Source: a virus | Virus record (IMG/VR): IMGVR_UViG_3300045978_000284 | Span: 44,432 to 108,431 of that record | Direction: 5' to 3' (one strand) | DNA: 64,000 nt | Part shown: piece by piece, positions 62,124 through 64,000 of the stretch | Numbering within the stretch: the first letter of the stretch is position 1 | Layout: each line of letters starts with the position of its first letter | The notes under the pieces: model-generated | Database searches by the model: none | Told to the model about the DNA's origin: nothing | The model's input: only the letters and a program-made list of their open reading frames with translations | Position numbers and translations under genes: made by a program

Positions 62124-63971
62124 ATGGCCAAGAAGAAGGCGGACCTCGAACCCGAAGTGACCCGTGGCCCCGTGTGTTTTGACGGCCTGGGCGAGCCCAT
62201 GCCCCCGGCGGTTGTCCCGATCTCTCAGGTCCATGCGATCCCGCGGGCGGTGATCGACGCGGACGCCGACGCCCAGCTGGCGGCCAGCATCCGCGACCAT
62301 GGCCTGTTTCACCCCATCACGCTCCGGCTCCGCGGCGACAACGAGTACGAGGTGGTGGCGGGCGCCCGGCGCTTCCGGGCCATGACGCTGCTCGGCCTCG
62401 AGGAGATCCCGGCGCACTGGTCGGTCATCCGCGCCCTGACCGATCAGGACACGCTGATGATCCGCCATCTGGAGAACCTCAACCGGATGGCGCTGCACCC
62501 CATCGAGGCGCTGCGGGACTACGAGGCGCTGATCGAGAGCGGCATGACGATCGCCGACGTGTCGCAGCGGACAGGCCAGCCGGTCCGCACCATCGAGCGC
62601 ACCCTGCGACTGGCCACCCTGACCCCGACGTCGCGCCAGGCCTTCATCGAGCGCCGCATCGTGCCCGAGGTGGCCTCCCAGCTGGCCCGGATCGTCGATC
62701 CGGTCGGCCAGGCGGCGACCCTCAAGTACGCCCTGACCGGCACCTATCTCTTCGCCGGGCAGGAGCGGCGCGACTTCATCGCCCACCAGATCCCGACGCC
62801 GTGGGACGTGGCGCGCCACATCCGGGAGCGTGTCCTGCTCTCGCTGGGCGTCGCCCCCTTCGACACCGGCATCGAGATCGCCGGCGTCGGTCCGTGCACG
62901 GTCTGCCCGAAGCGCTCCGGGAACCAGGCGGCGCTCTTCGATTTCAAGCAGGAGGAGCTGACGGAGAACCTGTGCCTGGACGCGCCGTGCTATGCCCGGA
63001 AGGCCGCCGCGGCCGCCGAGGCGCGGGCCGAAGCGCTCAAGGCCGAGGGCACCAAGGTCATCACGCCGGCCCAGCTGAAGAAGGCCGAGCGCCAGGCGGT
63101 CGACGAGAAGAAGATCGGGTACACGGGGACGCCCCTCGACGCGCACCGCGGCGGGTCGGGCGGCAACACCTACATCGAGGACCTGGGCGAGTTCCACACC
63201 ACCAAGTGCCTGGCGGCGTGCCCGGACCATCGCTTCGTCAACCAGGGCGACAAGGTCCAGGAGATCTGCCTGAACCAGAAGTGCCTCGCGACCCTGCTGC
63301 GCCTGTCCGCCAAGCGCGCGGCCGCCCCCGCGTCCGCCGCGGCCCATGATGACGTCTCCGAGGAGGAGCGCCGCAAGCAGGCCAAGGCGCGCCGTGACCA
63401 GCGCAAGGAAACGCTCCAGGGCTACGCCGCGGGAGCGCTCGACAAGTGGCTCGTCCCGACGGTGGGTGCTGCGCTGCGCTCGAAGGCCAAGGTGCCGACC
63501 GACAAGCCGATGCTCGCCATCTTGAAGCTGGCCCTACTGATCTCCCTGGAGAACTGGCACGCGGGCGCTGCCGCCACCATCACGGCGGACGACCTCAAGG
63601 CCGCGCTCGGGTGGGCCCCCAAGCACGGCTGGGGCGCGTCGCTGCCGGGCGAGCTGTGGGAGCGCCTGGACTCGATGTCGCCGGCCAAGCTCGTGGCCGG
63701 GCTCGCCGTGGTCCTGCCGGCCCTGATGCCGAGCCGCGACAGCGCCATCCTCCGTGCGGTCGGCGCGGTGGTCGGCGTCGACGCCATGAAGCAGTACCGG
63801 CTCTCGTCGGACGACCTGCACCCCTACCAGAAGCCCGAGCTGACGGCCCTGGCCAAGTCCTTCAAGATCGAGCTGCCCGAGGAGGCCGACAAGGGCGCGA
63901 TGATCGACGCCATCGCCAAGGCCCTCAAGCCCGGGATGTTGCCGGTGGAGTGGGAGAAGGTGATCGACTGA
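62124..63971 (+). CDS. ParB-like nuclease/partition-domain protein
   Basis: 615 residues from ATG 62124 after GAAAGGA. ParB N-terminal domain with IPRAVIDADADAQLAASIRD, ITLRLRGDNEYEVVAGARRF-RA and a helix-turn-helix like KorB/ParB (IADVSQRTGQPVRTIERTLR). Residues about 240-300 have CTVCPKRSGNQA and a further Cys pair typical of long phage ParB-like proteins; a Lys/Glu-rich middle and a helical C-terminus follow. Such long versions occur in phages and may regulate transcription or act on DNA rather than partition. No ParA seen here. Confidence 0.8.
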   Translation: MAKKKADLEPEVTRGPVCFDGLGEPMPPAVVPISQVHAIPRAVIDADADAQLAASIRDHGLFHPITLRLRGDNEYEVVAGARRFRAMTLLGLEEIPAHWSVIRALTDQDTLMIRHLENLNRMALHPIEALRDYEALIESGMTIADVSQRTGQPVRTIERTLRLATLTPTSRQAFIERRIVPEVASQLARIVDPVGQAATLKYALTGTYLFAGQERRDFIAHQIPTPWDVARHIRERVLLSLGVAPFDTGIEIAGVGPCTVCPKRSGNQAALFDFKQEELTENLCLDAPCYARKAAAAAEARAEALKAEGTKVITPAQLKKAERQAVDEKKIGYTGTPLDAHRGGSGGNTYIEDLGEFHTTKCLAACPDHRFVNQGDKVQEICLNQKCLATLLRLSAKRAAAPASAAAHDDVSEEERRKQAKARRDQRKETLQGYAAGALDKWLVPTVGAALRSKAKVPTDKPMLAILKLALLISLENWHAGAAATITADDLKAALGWAPKHGWGASLPGELWERLDSMSPAKLVAGLAVVLPALMPSRDSAILRAVGAVVGVDAMKQYRLSSDDLHPYQKPELTALAKSFKIELPEEADKGAMIDAIAKALKPGMLPVEWEKVID

Positions 63972-64000
63972 TGACGCGCGAGGAGATCCGCGCGCGCATT
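63971..64000 (+). CDS. Start of next gene, 3'-partial
   Basis: ATG at 63971 overlaps the ParB-like stop as TGATG and reads MTREEIRARI before the window ends. Only ten residues are visible, so nothing can be said on function. Confidence 0.5.
   Translation, partial: MTREEIRARI

Noticed and set aside
62124-63971. Plasmid-like partition locus
   Set aside because: No ParA or parS-like repeat is visible; long ParB-like proteins with extra Cys motifs are common in lytic phages.

Overview
The window is a continuous stretch of a large, very GC-rich tailed-phage (or prophage-like) genome. Every convincing gene lies on the + strand. Genes are tightly packed, with ATGA or TGATG overlaps and AGGAGG-type ribosome sites. 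There is no integrase, transposase, ribosomal RNA or cellular housekeeping gene. The long tape-measure gene and the absence of sheath or baseplate-wedge genes point to a siphovirus. The head and neck genes (gpI-like scaffold, DUF1320, gpG-like virion morphogenesis protein) are Mu-type. Sec signal peptides and lipoboxes suggest a Gram-negative-like host, but no host genus can be read from the sequence.

Layout. 1-7.9 kb: head module, comprising two unusual repeat-built head-associated proteins, scaffold, capsid cement, major capsid protein and neck/tail-terminator genes. 7.9-25.7 kb: tail module, comprising tail tube, a tail assembly chaperone pair that seems to be joined by a +1 frameshift, a 1909-residue tape measure, and a tail-tip region built from duplicated genes. 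The first tail-tip gene is fused to a pectate-lyase-like beta helix. 25.7-27.3 kb: two paralogous ferritin-like diiron proteins flanking a tRNA-Met-like gene and a tRNA-Pro gene. 27.3-54.2 kb: an accessory region of about 60 small, mostly unknown genes, many with CxxC zinc knuckles. It also holds a Ku homologue, a WGR-domain ATP-dependent DNA ligase, a RadC-like JAB protein, HNH, Fis-like, LPD29 and DUF3560 proteins, a Gp37/Gp68 protein and a PP-loop (PAPS-reductase-like) enzyme. 54.2-59.1 kb: an XRE regulator and a recombination module (RecT, Cas4/RecB-like nuclease with an Fe-S cysteine set, Rad50-like ATPase with a zinc-hook CxxC). 59.1-61.5 kb: two secreted beta-helix-like proteins. 61.6-64 kb: a DUF488 protein, a long ParB-like protein and a truncated last gene.

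The accessory region is divided into transcription units by a recurring promoter cassette (about ten copies). The cassette has a -35 box near TTGCAA followed by GGTGG, a 17-base spacer, a -10 box near TACSTT, and in several copies a TGATA-N3-TATCA palindrome over the -10 box. Strikingly, in most copies an ATG or GTG sits exactly at the predicted transcription start. The XRE gene at 54242 sits directly behind one of these palindromes, which makes it the obvious candidate regulator.

Most promising for novelty are the promoter/operator regulon with built-in leaderless start codons, the diiron protein pair beside the tRNA genes, and the phage NHEJ set (Ku plus WGR ligase) alongside a RecT/Cas4-like/Rad50-like set. 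All functional statements come from motif recognition by eye; no database search was possible.
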